From Atopsyche davidsoni (lineage: Eukaryota; Arthropoda; Insecta; Trichoptera; Hydrobiosidae), in NCBI GenBank assembly GCA_022113835.1, contig JAILWY010000002.1:7108501-7172500 (forward strand): a stretch of 64,000 bases of DNA, given 5' to 3'. Below the pieces are notes generated by a model that ran no database searches, was not told where the DNA came from, and was given only the letters and a program-made list of their open reading frames with translations. Of this stretch, positions 38,227 through 50,925 are shown in pieces; position 1 is the first letter of the stretch; each line of letters begins with the position of its first letter. Made by a program: the position numbers and the translations under genes.

Positions 38227-38312
38227 GTCAGTTAACACGCGACGCTCGGGACGAAACATCCTAAATTTATAAAATTCTGAAACAAATTACAAAATAAAAG
38301 TGACCGGCTCAG
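38227..38312 (+). other. Probable 5' leader exon of the RIIa/IQ gene
   Basis: A TCAGTT initiator-like sequence at about 38227 with TATAAA about ten bases before it, and a strong donor GGCTCAG|GTGAGA at 38312/38313. The matching acceptor TTTTGCAG ends at 38945, 55 bases before the ATG at 39001. The transcription start is inferred, not shown. Confidence 0.45.
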
Positions 38313-39000
38313 GTGAGACAACAATAATAATGGATTGAAAGTTATTAACCACGAATTACATCAGTCAGAAACTAACGCTACGCCTTGCATGTACTCCTAT
38401 TTTTTTTTTAAATTTAAATACATTTCATTGAGTATGATAATGTAAAGTAGGTCCATAACATAGTCGTTTGTTCATACTCTAATAAAGTGGATGAATAGTC
38501 CTGAATATAAGTGCTGGTAGAGTAATATTTTGGAAATAATTAAAAATATATTAATTTATAATCCTCTGTTCATTTAATTTCTACGTCGAGTGCTAGAACA
38601 TAGTTTCTATATTTGCTTACTTACATAATATATACTTGTGAGTTATTCATATATTTTTTAGGAAAATATCTTTTCATCCATTTTAAAATATAAATTTTGC
38701 GTAATAATAATATAGTAAAACTAAATACCTGCTTTGACAATATTTTATTATTTATGTAATTTTTATAGACATGTTATCGTTGTGAAATATTTTAAGTTAG
38801 GTAAAACTAAAATAATAATTTAGGAGGTTATTTTTTATTGTGCAATAAATAAACTGAAAATGTTTATCTACAGTTGCCATATTTTTTGAATTTGTAATTT
38901 TTTTTTATTGGATGCGATGTAATGATTATACTTTTTATTTTGCAGTTAGTAATAAAAGTAAAGATTGTAAGGAACAAAGTCGCAAAAGCGAGCATAAACA

Positions 39001-42000
39001 ATGCGTGACTCGACAGAGCTGACACAGACGGGCTTCATGCCTCCGGATGGAGTCCAGCCACCCAAGGGGCTGCGGGCTGCCATGGAGGGGCTCGCCAGGG
39101 AAGTTCTTCTTAAAAGTCCAACGGATATTTTAGCATTTGCTGCAGATTACTTTGAACAGCTTGTTGCTTTAAGAAATTCTGCAGATTCTGATGGTTTGTC
39201 TATTACTGTGGCACATAAAAAATATTTTAACACATACACTGGAAAGAATAGAATATTAAATGTCTAGGCAATATCTTTTTGGAGTTAGATTGAATTAGAA
39301 AGCTTAACAGAGAAAACCTACCAGTGAAACTAGCCAATTGTTCACTGGATGTTAATTGAATTGATTGATTCATAGCTCATATAATGCTAGCAGTTCTCTC
39401 AGGTCAGTCACATACCGACTTGCGACTTGATAAGATAGATAAAAAAATCACATTGGCACAGAATTACACCTCAAATTTTTAATTCAAAATAAATATATAC
39501 TCATTTTCAGTATGTGACTGGCCTATATGACAAATAATAAAAATGGGAATTAAATTAAATTTTGCACCAACAAGCACACGTCGTAAAATCACACAAATAT
39601 TGATATAAATATGCTTTTGCGGAATAGGTAGGCACATAGATATTCCGAGGCTAATGTAAATTCCTTGTATATTTAAAGGAAAAATATCAAATGTACAAGA
39701 TTTGATTATAGACAATTTAAAAGATGTAAACCAACTGGATGATTATTGTTCTGAAAAGGAAACAACTAACCAAAATATAGACCACGAAAACCAACTGACC
39801 AATGATTTAGTACATCCCATCACCGATTTAACTGAAATGAACACAGAACCATTACTAAAGGCAAACAATGAACAGAATTCACTTATTCCCAATTTAGATT
39901 TGTCTAGAAACAGCGATGAAAAATCTCAGACTGAAATTGAAACCCTACCAATTCCTATAGAAGAAGGCCCTCGTGATTCTTTTGAGGATGATAATAATAT
40001 AAATGGCCTCGAAATCTGCAGTCAATCAAATATAGATATTAATGATGATAAGGCTTCAGATATAAATTTATCTAGAAATTGTGATAAAAATTTTCACCCT
40101 GAAGATGAAATTGTACCAATCCCAATGGACAAGGCGTCCAATGAGTCCCCTAATCGTGGTAATAGTGAAAATACTGCAAATAATCTGAAATCAAATATGG
40201 ATATTCTTGATAAGTCTCCCCCTGATGTAAGTTTATCCAGAAACAGTGAAAATAATTATCAAACTGAAGATGAAAATATAACAATTGCAACTGAAGAAAC
40301 TACTCACAAGTCTCCTGAACATGGTGATAGTGAGAATACAGCAAATAATTTTGAAGACCATAATCTATCAAATATGGATATTCTTGATGATAAATCTACT
40401 CCCAATGTAAGTTTATCCAGAAACAGTGACAAAAATGATCTAACTGGAGAAGAACATGTACCAATCCCAATCGATGAAACTATTTACAAGTCCCCTGATA
40501 ATGGTGGTGGTGAAAATCTTACAGACAATCTTGAAATTTTTGATCAATCAAATAAAGATATTCCCGGAGACAGTCATGATGATGTTGAAAATAAATCTAA
40601 TGAAGAAATTGATGCAATCCAAGTTGAAGAAATGGACGATGAAGTTTTCTTGAATAAAACTACCGAACTATCTGAAGACACTTTAACTGATAATCATATA
40701 TCTAAATCATCAAAAGATCTTAGTCATGAGTTTATAGTTCAAGAAGAGACGGAGTCTACTATGATTATGTCTCTGGATAAGAATCCTAATTCAACACAAA
40801 TGATAAATAATGATTTTATTACCAATGAAATAATTAGATCTGAAGTTATTTTGGAACAGCAAATACCGAGTCCAGAAAATTCCACTACCGTGGATGATGA
40901 AGCAGAACCAATAAATATTATTGTTGATGTTCATGAGCAAGAATCTCCAGTATTATTGACAACCATTGAAAATTCAGACAAAAATAGTTTTATTCAAGAT
41001 ATCATTTCTCTTGAAAATATAAAGCATTCACAAATAATCCAAGTACTACACGCTTCTATTGAAGATGATTCTAAAGATAATCACCAAGAACTTGAACAAT
41101 CTGCAGAAGAAGAAAATATTCAGGATGATGAGACTGATAAAGTACCTCTTAATAATGAAGATATTGAAGCTGATGAATTGGAAAAAATTGCTGTTCATAA
41201 AATTGAAATTATTGATCTTCACGCAGAAAATAAAGAAACCATCAATCCTCAAGAAAAAATTCTTGATGAATCGCAATCTGCGACAGTAAGTGAATCTGTC
41301 AATGAAAATGAATTAAGTGAACCGAATGAAACTATCAATAATGTTGATGAAGCTCCGACCTTAAAAGACATTGAGAATGAAAATAATCTTTTTGAAAAAG
41401 CTTCAATAATGATTCAAAGAGTATTCAGAGGATTTCAAGTACGAACTAAATTAAATAAGAGAAAGCCCGAAGTAAAAGCTGTAGATTCTGATGAAATCAC
41501 GGCACAAGCTGAATTTAATAGTAAAGTAAGTATATTTACTAACTTTAAACACAACACTTTAATCATTTTTTTGTTTAATGTTTTGTTCATTATTTTAGGG
41601 AAACGATACTAACATTAAAGTGATAAAAGCAGATTCTGCTCTCTATACTGTGCCAGAAGAAAAGAATGCTTCTTACTCTACAGAAGAAGAATCTTCTACA
41701 TTTTCAAGTGCCGCAACAAAAATTCAAGCTGGGGTTCGAGGGTTTCTCACCAGAAAGTATTTCCAACAAAATAAAACAAACAATAGTTCTGATACAACAG
41801 CTCCATCGATAGGCGAAGATAGCAGATCTTTAGATGATGTTGCAAATACTACTGCTGACGAAACTGTTCACAAAATCATTGATTCAACGACATCAATTCT
41901 TATAGAGCAGTTGGAACATTTTGAAAAATTAGAGCAAAGGTCGGCAAGAAATTCAATATCAATAATAGAAACGATGGATATTTCCAAAGATGTCGATGAT

Positions 42001-43137
42001 TCCTTTGACAGAGCAAGTCAGAGTAGAAAGCGACTAAGAAGGGAGGATGCCATACAACTACATTCTCCCTTCAGTAGTGGTGAAAACCCAATTGCGAGGG
42101 AGCCTAGTAAGTTAAGTGAAGATGATGAGCCTATTGGTGACTTGGCCCAGAGTATTATTAGTGAAATTGTATCTAATACGTACATACCTCCTAAAGAAAC
42201 AACACATGAAGATTTTATTCCATCGGACGACATGGATAGTGTGGAAGGCATAGAAGAAACATACACAGTGGAAGTTTCACCCGATGTTGATGAAAATAAT
42301 CTACTTCTGGTAAATGATTACTTTTTTTATTGTAATATTTTTGGCAGTGTTTATTGCCTAATTTTTATTCTTTTATTATTTATATTGATAATCATAAAGA
42401 AACTTACATTTTCATCTGTATTGTTTTCAAAATGTAAATCTTTTAATCCCCTAATTATATATATATTTCTTTACTTTACCAGGATCAGCTACTTAATTTG
42501 GAAAGCAGTCAGGATTGTGAAGAAATAGTAGCAAATGATGAACCAGAACCACTAGAGGTCCTTGACCACACAATAACGAGCACCAAAAATAGTCCAACTG
42601 ATAATGTGACAATTCGCCAACCAAGTATTATGTCAGATGATGGTGATGTAGTGGTGGCTCCAACGATGCCCCGGACTCCCCTTCACGAGGAACATGAGAC
42701 ACCTATCACAATGGTTGCAACTAGATTTTTGGATACCGCATCTGAGATAGAAGCACCACTTACTATTGAAGAAATTGATGATTCTGCAATAGAGAATACA
42801 GATATGCAAATATCACCAAATAAAAAGTCAGTTATTGAGGATACAATCGCTGATCCGATAGCTGTAACTGAAACACAAGAAGATGAAAATAATGGAAATA
42901 TTGAGGAATCTGCAAATGATCAAGTTTCCCACAAAACTGATCACAGAGAAACGAGTTCAAGTCCAAGTGAGGAAAAAAAAGTAGAAGAATCAGCAGTACC
43001 CGGAAGTAATGAGAATTCAATAGAATCCAGAGTCAAAGAAGAGATTCAGTATCGGGGCCTTGTACACTCGGGAGAGTTCCACGATACAATTGCCCTACCC
43101 ACTAATGTAGAGAGGAAAGCTACGACTCCAAAGAAAG
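39001..43137 (+). CDS. RIIa-domain and IQ-motif protein, large acidic, probably incomplete at 3' end
   Basis: Four exons close in phase: 39001-39193, 39712-41525, 41599-42309 and 42483-43137 (1124 codons, then a phase-1 donor). The N-terminus PPKGLRAAMEGLAREVLLKSP with ILAFAADYFEQL is an RIIa (R2D2) dimerisation/docking domain as in Sp17 and protein kinase A regulatory subunits, which bind AKAP-type helices. Residues of about 130-350 form about four imperfect repeats with LSRNS. IQ motifs, which bind calmodulin, are IMIQRVFRGFQVRTK (near 41405-41450) and ATKIQAGVRGFLTRK (near 41713-41757). The rest is disordered and rich in Glu, Asp, Asn and Ser. The exon 4 donor AAAG|GTGAGT is strong; reading through it gives a stop at 43224-43226 and AATAAA at 43244, a possible short form. 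RIIa plus IQ resembles Sp17; a relation to the IQ protein igloo is possible but not shown. Confidence 0.8.
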
Positions 43138-45089
43138 GTGAGTTTTTACAATCTTTTGATGTCCACTTGAGCTGCGAGAAGCAAACACTTAAGATGATTT
43201 TTAATTTGTTTAATAATTTTATATAGTATTTACACATATAAGAAAATAAAATTCTTCTTTTCTAGGTTTGCTCAGCTCATAGTGGTAGAATATATAAAAA
43301 TTATTAATTAGTTATTCCTTTATACACTTATCACATTATGTATTGAGCAATTTATCATTAGTACACAACGGTCACGTCCCAGAAGTGAAATCAAGTAAAA
43401 TGTATATGTAAGATTTTTATACTTTAGAAATGTTGTACTAATAAAATTAATTATTACATTTAAATCATCGCACATTCATCAAGATCACTACAGATATAAT
43501 ATTTTGAACAAAAATTAAGTATTTATAAACTTGAGTATAAATTACTAATGCCCAAAGAAAGTGGCACAAACACTAGTACGTACCCATAACAATGTTATTT
43601 TCTTTTTGTTACTTTTATTACAAGTAATATTTTTTTTAAATATCAAAAAAACCTTTGTTTCTAGTAATTTTCATTGATATTGCAAATTTATTTGATGTTT
43701 TTGTTTGATTATTTTTTTAAAAGTATTTTGAAAATAAATACCCTATATATATATATAAATACAAAAGACAGTCAAAACGAAATGGTGCAGATATTTTCAT
43801 TACAGCTTACTTAGTCTCATGCTGTGCAGGTTTATGACTCTGTAAAAGCAACAAAGAGATTTAAATTACGATTGGTTAAGCATCTTTGTTGAGTTGTAAG
43901 TTTTTATTCGGTTGCTAACCCTGAACTCGAAAGTAACGATATTATATTGACACGGGAAGAAGCTGATTCGTGCTACTATTTATAGCGCTTCCATTATGGT
44001 AGGCACTACACATTTCTGACACCAGAGCTAGCGATGAACGTATTTAACGAATACGTTTACTGTAAATCAATTTTTTTAAGTGTATTAATTATTAGATGGT
44101 AAAAAAATATTACTAATATCTCAACCGGCAATGAGTTTCCTCCCGCCTCCAATTTTCCGACAAACGTGGTCGTTTTATAAGCGTCATGTTTTTTTTTGTA
44201 CGCTTCGGCTATCCATCAAAGTAATACTCGGGAATCACTCCGTCACAAGTTTTTTTTTTTTATTACATTCATTCAAACGAGAACACGGCATCGTCGTGAT
44301 TTGTTATTTTAAATATTTCATACGCAAATGCCGGGCAGGGGGAACAATACTACGTACAACACTATTGGCTACCTACTTAGGAATTTTATTACCGCGCGCC
44401 CAGATGCTCACTGTTTTCTAATTTACATACAAAGAGCCGATCCGAGAATTCGCAAAATAATACTGAAAAATTAACCGATAGTGACATTGGCGTATTATTT
44501 TTTTTTGTCTTTGTGAGAAAATTACTCACCGACACGACAATGAACTCGGGGGCTCGGGCCCGTAGACCCTTTGCGAGAGCAATGCTCCTTACCGAGCGTG
44601 TCGGAATTTCTCTGAGAGTATGAAAACGCGATCCATTTCCTTTGTGATTTTGGTAGCGTTTAATATATTTTTTTAAAATTGCCGGTTTGTGTATTATTAC
44701 CGGGCACTTTGATGCTCTGACGGCCTACATAAATAAATGATTCACCTTTCGATCGGGCGGGTATATTTTTCCGTCGGTCGTTATTTCCGCCCATCCCGGC
44801 GAGCTTCCTCGTTACAAAAGCCGCGTACGCGATCGAGCATCGGACTTGCTCGTCTCCTGGCGCCCACCCAAAAGAGCACATTTCAAAGGCATTTTTATTT
44901 TCTTCGTGACGGACATTCATCGCCCGGACAACAAGCTATGACGAATTAGTGACGTCGAATTTTGAAATAAAACACGAGTTAGCGGCGGCGGGCGATCCTT
45001 ATCGCGCGCCTTTGACGTTGCCTTGGCATTGTGCAGATACGAAGAGAAGTGGACTCGGAGTTCAGGGGTTTTTGCACAATCTCAATAAT

Positions 45090-45214
45090 GAAAATAGAGA
45101 AATCTATGTGCGCGACCACCTAAGCCCTTGTAAGCCCCACAACCTTGCGCAGGATCAGGGGATAGCCACACACCTTGTTACAACCGCAGCCATAAGAACT
45201 ATTGTAAATTTACC
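45090..45214 (+). mobile_element. Half copy of the foldback MITE
   Basis: Similar over about 125 bases to the left arm of the element at 36959-37428, sharing GAAAATAGAGAAA, the CCACCTAAGC block, TGTAAGCCCCACAACC, GGGGATAGCCA and AACTATTGTAAAT. No right arm is visible, so it is truncated. Confidence 0.75.
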
Positions 45215-48200
45215 AAAAGAATCTTAATTTTTTACGGGATAGCTACATACTGTATTGTACCTTTAACTAAAAAAAATAAACAATTTTAGAATTGAATTTT
45301 TTTTAGACTTAACTTCAGAAAATCTACCAAAAACTACAAAATTGTTTGATTTGATTCAGACGCGTATTGATCCCGTATTTTTTATAAACGTTAAATAATT
45401 AATAGCACATAATAAATCATATCCTATTCTCGAGATTTAATGAAGTAACAACACCATTAAACTTACACCATACACCTAAATTTAATTTTTGATCATGCCG
45501 TGAGTATGATTTGATTCCCAATTCACTTTCCTGGGTACACATGATTATTATTATTATTTGATGGTAGATGATTGTTACAAAATCTCATTGATCACTTTTA
45601 GTACCAATATGGGAACTTATTTAAATGAAGGTATTCGAAAACATATTTCTGCATACATTTTCAACTAGTACTTTTACTCTGAAATATGATGGTCTGCAGC
45701 GATGACGACATGTAGATGAGCACTGGATGTTGAGGAGATTAAAAAAATATATGATTAAACATAATCTGCATGATGTCGCAGTATTGCTTAGTAACAGAAA
45801 GCAGTCCGCGGACGAATAAATAATAGTTAAATTAATATATTCGGATAAAATCAAATGGACACCGTCGCCCCGTGAGTGGTCGGGTCATTTGGGAACACGT
45901 CGATTGCTAGTCACGAGTAAAGATAGCTAATTGAATAAGCGTATCCAGCTGTTATTCAGTTGAAAACTGTTTTTTCTAACTAACTTGTAGGTTTACTAGA
46001 GTAGGACCGTAGGTGAAGTAGGTATACAAATTAGTAAGAAAACTTTTCAACTAACGCACAATTGAGTCGTGCAATCAATCTGGAGCAATCTTAAGTGACT
46101 GTTTTGTAGCCATACTGTCAATTACCCCTCCTTGTTGATCTGAGCGGCCTACACACCCGTTGCAACACAACCGACAACCGGCCGGCGAGCTAGCCAATAA
46201 AGACAAAACGGTTTGAAAAAAAAAAAAAACGAAATAAGTATTGGCTAGTCAACTGTTCAGTTGTATGATATGTTGCTACGTGCGTAGGTTATATTGCAGA
46301 TTTTTATTTGCAATGCTCGAGTGCAAAGTATTCGACTTCGCTATTTTCCTCTGGATTGGGGGCACGGCGGGGACATAACGGCGGCCCGGCCGTGTTGGCC
46401 GTCAGCGCCGAGGGTGGTACAGACCGATCTATTTTACTAGCGTAATACAAAACAAAACTAATTTATTTTAAAACCGTCTTGAACTGGCCCTAACGCGCAT
46501 TATACTAGTACAAATATTATGTCTGCAGTGTGCGCTCCAACTTAGTTATTTCACGTTTATATACAAAGCGGCCGGTTTCGCCAACAGAATCGGTCGGGAT
46601 CGACGGGGCAAGTCTGCTGCGAAATATTTTTATAAATTATTTGAAATTGAACCTTCAGGTTAATGATTTACATGCATTGATTCTGGCTCGGTGCAAAGAA
46701 TTCCAACTTGATTCCAGTCTTGCTTATTTCCAAGTGTTGTTGGAGAATCATAGGGTTCACGGAGCACTGAACGATTAGAACCGAACCTCGGCCACTGCGA
46801 ATGATTATCGGACCGTCCGGGACAAAGTGACTAGTGCGCGTGTTCTTCAGAACGTCTCCAGACGAGAGCCGTGCGCTAGTCCAGCCGGGTAGAGCTCACC
46901 TCACCTCACACCTGTGCAGTCGAGGACATCGCGAGGAAGGTTGCGGCCCGCAGTCGTGTGACCGACTGCGCTATAGCCAATTTTCCTCGAGATCGAATTA
47001 GACTTGTGTGTTTGCAGCCATGTCTGTCAGCTTGCAGTGTTGCCTGTGTGCTTACGTAATTGCCATTAAAATGTATTTTATTGATTTTAGAATTCGAGGC
47101 GGTCTTACTCCTGTTACTAATTTGGAAATAGCTTTCACGCAGCAACGGAGCTTTAGAGTAAACGGCTCTCGCACGAACCGGGACACGCCACGTGACGACA
47201 CTCCGATAGTGACTAGAGACAAATGGCCACATTTTCATAGACGAGTCTCTGAGAGGAGCGAAATGAGGGTTTCGATATATACTTTCCCCGGGGCCTCGGG
47301 CGAGATATTGCATCAATATCCTGCCTGGGCCCCCCCGATACAACTTACTTTACGAATACCATATTTTTTGTAAAATATTTCTTACAACATTGAGCATCAA
47401 TAAATATTCTTATACCAGAGACTTCGTGTATTAATTTAGATCAGATCGAACACATCACTTTACTTGTACTCGAATATTTAACATTCTCAGCCCGCTTTGT
47501 ATTCCGCTACGATTGTAGAAATTATGTTCAGTTGTAATTTGAAGCGAGACCCCATAAATCGCGCGCTACAAATTGAACCACTGGCCATCGAGCACTTCAT
47601 CCCTATCAGAGAACCAATCTAGAATACCTACCTGCATGCAATGCCAATCGACCGACTTATCATTTCCTAAATTATTAATAATGTGTGGTTACGTATTAAT
47701 TTAGAAAATCCATACTACCAGCAGGGTAGAGGTTGAAAAACTATTTAAATATTTTTATTTTACGTAATTGTGTTTTTTTAAATATCATTTTCAAGTCACT
47801 ATTGCAGACAATGAGAGGCGATGTATTGTTTCCTCTAATATAAATTTACATGCTATCTATAGTAGCTGAGTGAGTGCTGTAGTGAATACTTCACCCTTTT
47901 ACTATTTTGTCTCCCCTTCTTTCTAAAATAGACTCGAGCACGCTTACTTCCTAAGTAACGTCCAAATATAAATTCTTGTGAAAGTTCTCTCTACACTTTA
48001 CTTACCTTAAAAAATATAACGGATCAAAAATGCCTACACAAACACCCCCATAGTATCGAAAAAAGTTGGCCTTATATATTTTCACGAAACTTTAAGAACT
48101 CGAGAAAATAATGAGCTGCCATATGTTTATTTATAAAATATACATATTTATGGTTTTTTTTTCATCAAAAAAAATATTTAACTATAAAAAAACTTGACTA

Positions 48201-50541
48201 GAAAACATATCTAGGTCTGTTTCAATAAATTTTAATGTATGGAATAAATTAATGCTACATAAGCACTTACGACCATAGCAACATTATTTTAAGTATTGAG
48301 TTACTTTGATAATAACGAACTTGTTTATAATGTTTTTATACTTGAAAATAAAATAAATAACAAAAAAAATTCAAAGATCTATCAAGTCACTAAAAACGAC
48401 CCTAAAAATGAGGTTTGAAGTATTTATTGTTATTTTAGAGTCTTTCATTAGATATTGACTCGATCGGGTGCCGTCTGCGGTTTCTTATAGATTCATAGGC
48501 GGAAGGATTATAAAAGCGATTTTATTAATAGTCAATAAATTATTTTCTTGCATTTACTGTCACACGTAGAGTCAGAATACGTTCAAGTTCAAGTCTTGGT
48601 TCCAGTCTTATATCTACGCAAGTTTTGTTTTCAAGACGATCGAGTCTCACAAATTACCCTTCTGCTTTCATACTGGGGAGAGACTAGTTAACCTGAGTTT
48701 TGTAGATGTAAGAAATCACTCTACTAAGAATTAAAGGTCGTTTACATTGTCTATATTTAAGTAAGTTTATAGAGCACGAAGGGTTAGGAGTTTTTTTTTA
48801 TTCAGGGTAAAATTTTAAGCATTACAAACGAAATTGGGCGGCTGTCAATATATCCATGGTAACAGTTTTCATAATCAAATTATATGAACTTACATATTAT
48901 AGTGACATATGACAAAATTATTTAAAAAAATCGATTTTAAGTAATGGCACAGCGAGAATTGGTTATAAAAAATACGCTTTTTTTGTCTGGGTAGCTTTTC
49001 GTGGAAACTTACTTCGATTGTATATTTATCAAATATACTCGATTTTAAATCTCCTATATTTTTACGTACTTGACGCAAAACCTTGAAACTTCACAATATT
49101 TTTTTAATGAAAATTTATCCTTCACTCAGTTTCATAATTATTGGTATACATAATTATACTGAATACGGAAACGGTTTCAACTCGTAAAATATATTAAAAT
49201 TGGGAAAAAACTGTACCTAAAAAAGTGTAGTCTTGTTGGATGTTTTAAAATTAGGCACTTTGACAAGAAATATATATTTTTATAATTATACCATTTTGAC
49301 CCTTTATTTTTTTATAAAACTTAAAATATACAATAAAGTTTTATTGTATTATATAATCATACAATTTTTTTAATGCTTTTATTTATTATTTTATTTTCAA
49401 TTATAGCTTTATCATAAAATATCTACAACATTTCTTAAAAGTCAGCCACTAATGTAATAATACAATACAATATCGTGTCTGAACATATAATTGTTTTTTT
49501 TTTTACATAATTTGTTACCAAAATAACTTTAAATAAGCATATGTTTCATTCTTAATTAAACAAAAAATATTTTGATCAACAATTAAATCTTACTGTCCAT
49601 CGGAAGGGATGGGTAGACGTATTTAATAAAATTGCGTTTGCATGATGAAAGAATCCGTAAATTTTTAACTAAAAGTTTTTTTAAAGGGTATTTTTAACCA
49701 CTATTGAACTAAATTGTTTTAAATTTTATTTCAAACTAAGATAAATATTGATATTGAAAGATCGTAGAAATATTTCTTACGGTCATAAAGTAGAATATTA
49801 GTAAGCATGTCGGAAATTCTAAACAAAAATAACTGAATTCTAAAATGATGACGCTCGTTATTCGCTGTTAATAAACCGACTGTTACATAATAAAATTTCA
49901 CATAATTATAAGGAACTAAATCAATATTTATAGAACCATATGGTACACCAAAAAAAAAACTCAAGCTATAAACATAATACAGCTAAACATGAACCAATAG
50001 ATGGCTGGAAGCTGACTAATGCCATGCTAGTACGAAGAGGATGCTGTGTTCTGTAAACTGTGTATCAGGTGAGATATGAGCTAAAGTGTGGAAAAAGAAA
50101 TAAAAAAAATATACGCATAATCATATCTAATTTATTTTAATGCAAAGATATTCCAAATGGATTCTGATAATACTCTTTTCTAGTTTACGTCATACATATC
50201 TGATAATTTCTGGAAAAATGTTAGCAATCACATTTCCACATGTATCGTACTGAGCGGGTATTTTAAACTCAATTTGGTCAAAACAAAAATATATCAGTAA
50301 TAACTAGTCTGCAGTTTATTTAAAAAAAACCCACGAATAACGTGTTCACGTTTATATTCAATATGTAATTGTACTATATTTATAGTCTTATATAAGTTGA
50401 GATACTGATAAAGTAAATGGAAAATACGCGCTTTAGTAACAATAAGGCATAACGCGATATTAAAATATTAGAAATTAACATATCCAATGAATAATATCAG
50501 TAAAAAAAATATTCAACAATGACTTGATAGAGTTCACAAAT

Positions 50542-50574
50542 TCATAAAACTCTATTCGCAATAGAGTTTTATGA
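50542..50574. repeat. Perfect 15-bp hairpin followed by a T run
   Basis: Arms TCATAAAACTCTATT and AATAGAGTTTTATGA are exact complements around a CGC loop, and six T follow (50575-50580). It may be a transcribed structure or chance; function is unknown. Confidence 0.8.
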
Positions 50575-50701
50575 TTTTTTTCTTACTCAATTTATCTAAG
50601 CTCATTTTATAGTATGAGCATAGTTTATAGATTTTATAAATAATATATTTTTTGGAGACGCCAATATGCCTTTTTATGTAAAATCCCTAATTATGGTAAT
50701 T

Positions 50702-50719
50702 CACGTGGTCGACCACGTG
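50702..50719. promoter_or_regulatory. Double E-box palindrome
   Basis: CACGTGGTCGACCACGTG is an 18-base perfect palindrome made of two canonical E-boxes (CACGTG) separated by six bases. bHLH factors such as Max, HIF-type and CLOCK/CYCLE bind CACGTG; tandem E-boxes six or seven bases apart are a known arrangement in clock-controlled genes. Use in this locus is inferred. Confidence 0.55.
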
Positions 50720-50847
50720 CATAAAACGCCCTTTCATTAGTATGTTACGCCATTATTCAACTTGAGTTAGTGATTAGTTTTAACATTCTTGGACAGGAAG
50801 ACAATTTCTTTTCAATGACAATTCCTATAGCTTGTTCACTTCAGGTT

Positions 50848-50925
50848 AAGATTATTTAGTCAGTATAGCACACTTGCTCGCCAATCATAAGGCCTGGGCT
50901 TCGAATCCGGGTCAAACAATTTAAT
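50848..50925 (+). repeat. tRNA-like relic, possibly a SINE head
   Basis: TTTAGTCAGTATAGCACACT resembles a degraded tRNA D-arm/A-box and GCTTCGAATCCGGGTC about 35 bases later is a good B-box/T-arm. No acceptor stem closes and no mature 3' end follows, so this is a tRNA pseudogene or the tRNA-derived head of a SINE, not a working tRNA. Confidence 0.5.

Noticed and set aside
41059..41289. Lysine/isoleucine-rich frames on both strands within the RIIa/IQ exon 2
   Set aside because: Shadow frames of the acidic, AT-rich coding exon.
44131..45227. Several open frames of 70-96 codons
   Set aside because: CpG-rich non-coding block; part overlaps the half MITE, and none resembles a protein family.
46530..47373. 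Overlapping open frames on both strands in a CpG-rich block
   Set aside because: No recognisable domain, conflicting strands and no start or splice context; the lack of stops follows from composition. Kept only as a possible regulatory or UTR block.
50848..50925. Working tRNA gene
   Set aside because: The B-box is good but the acceptor stem does not pair and the D-arm is degraded, so it is listed as a relic.
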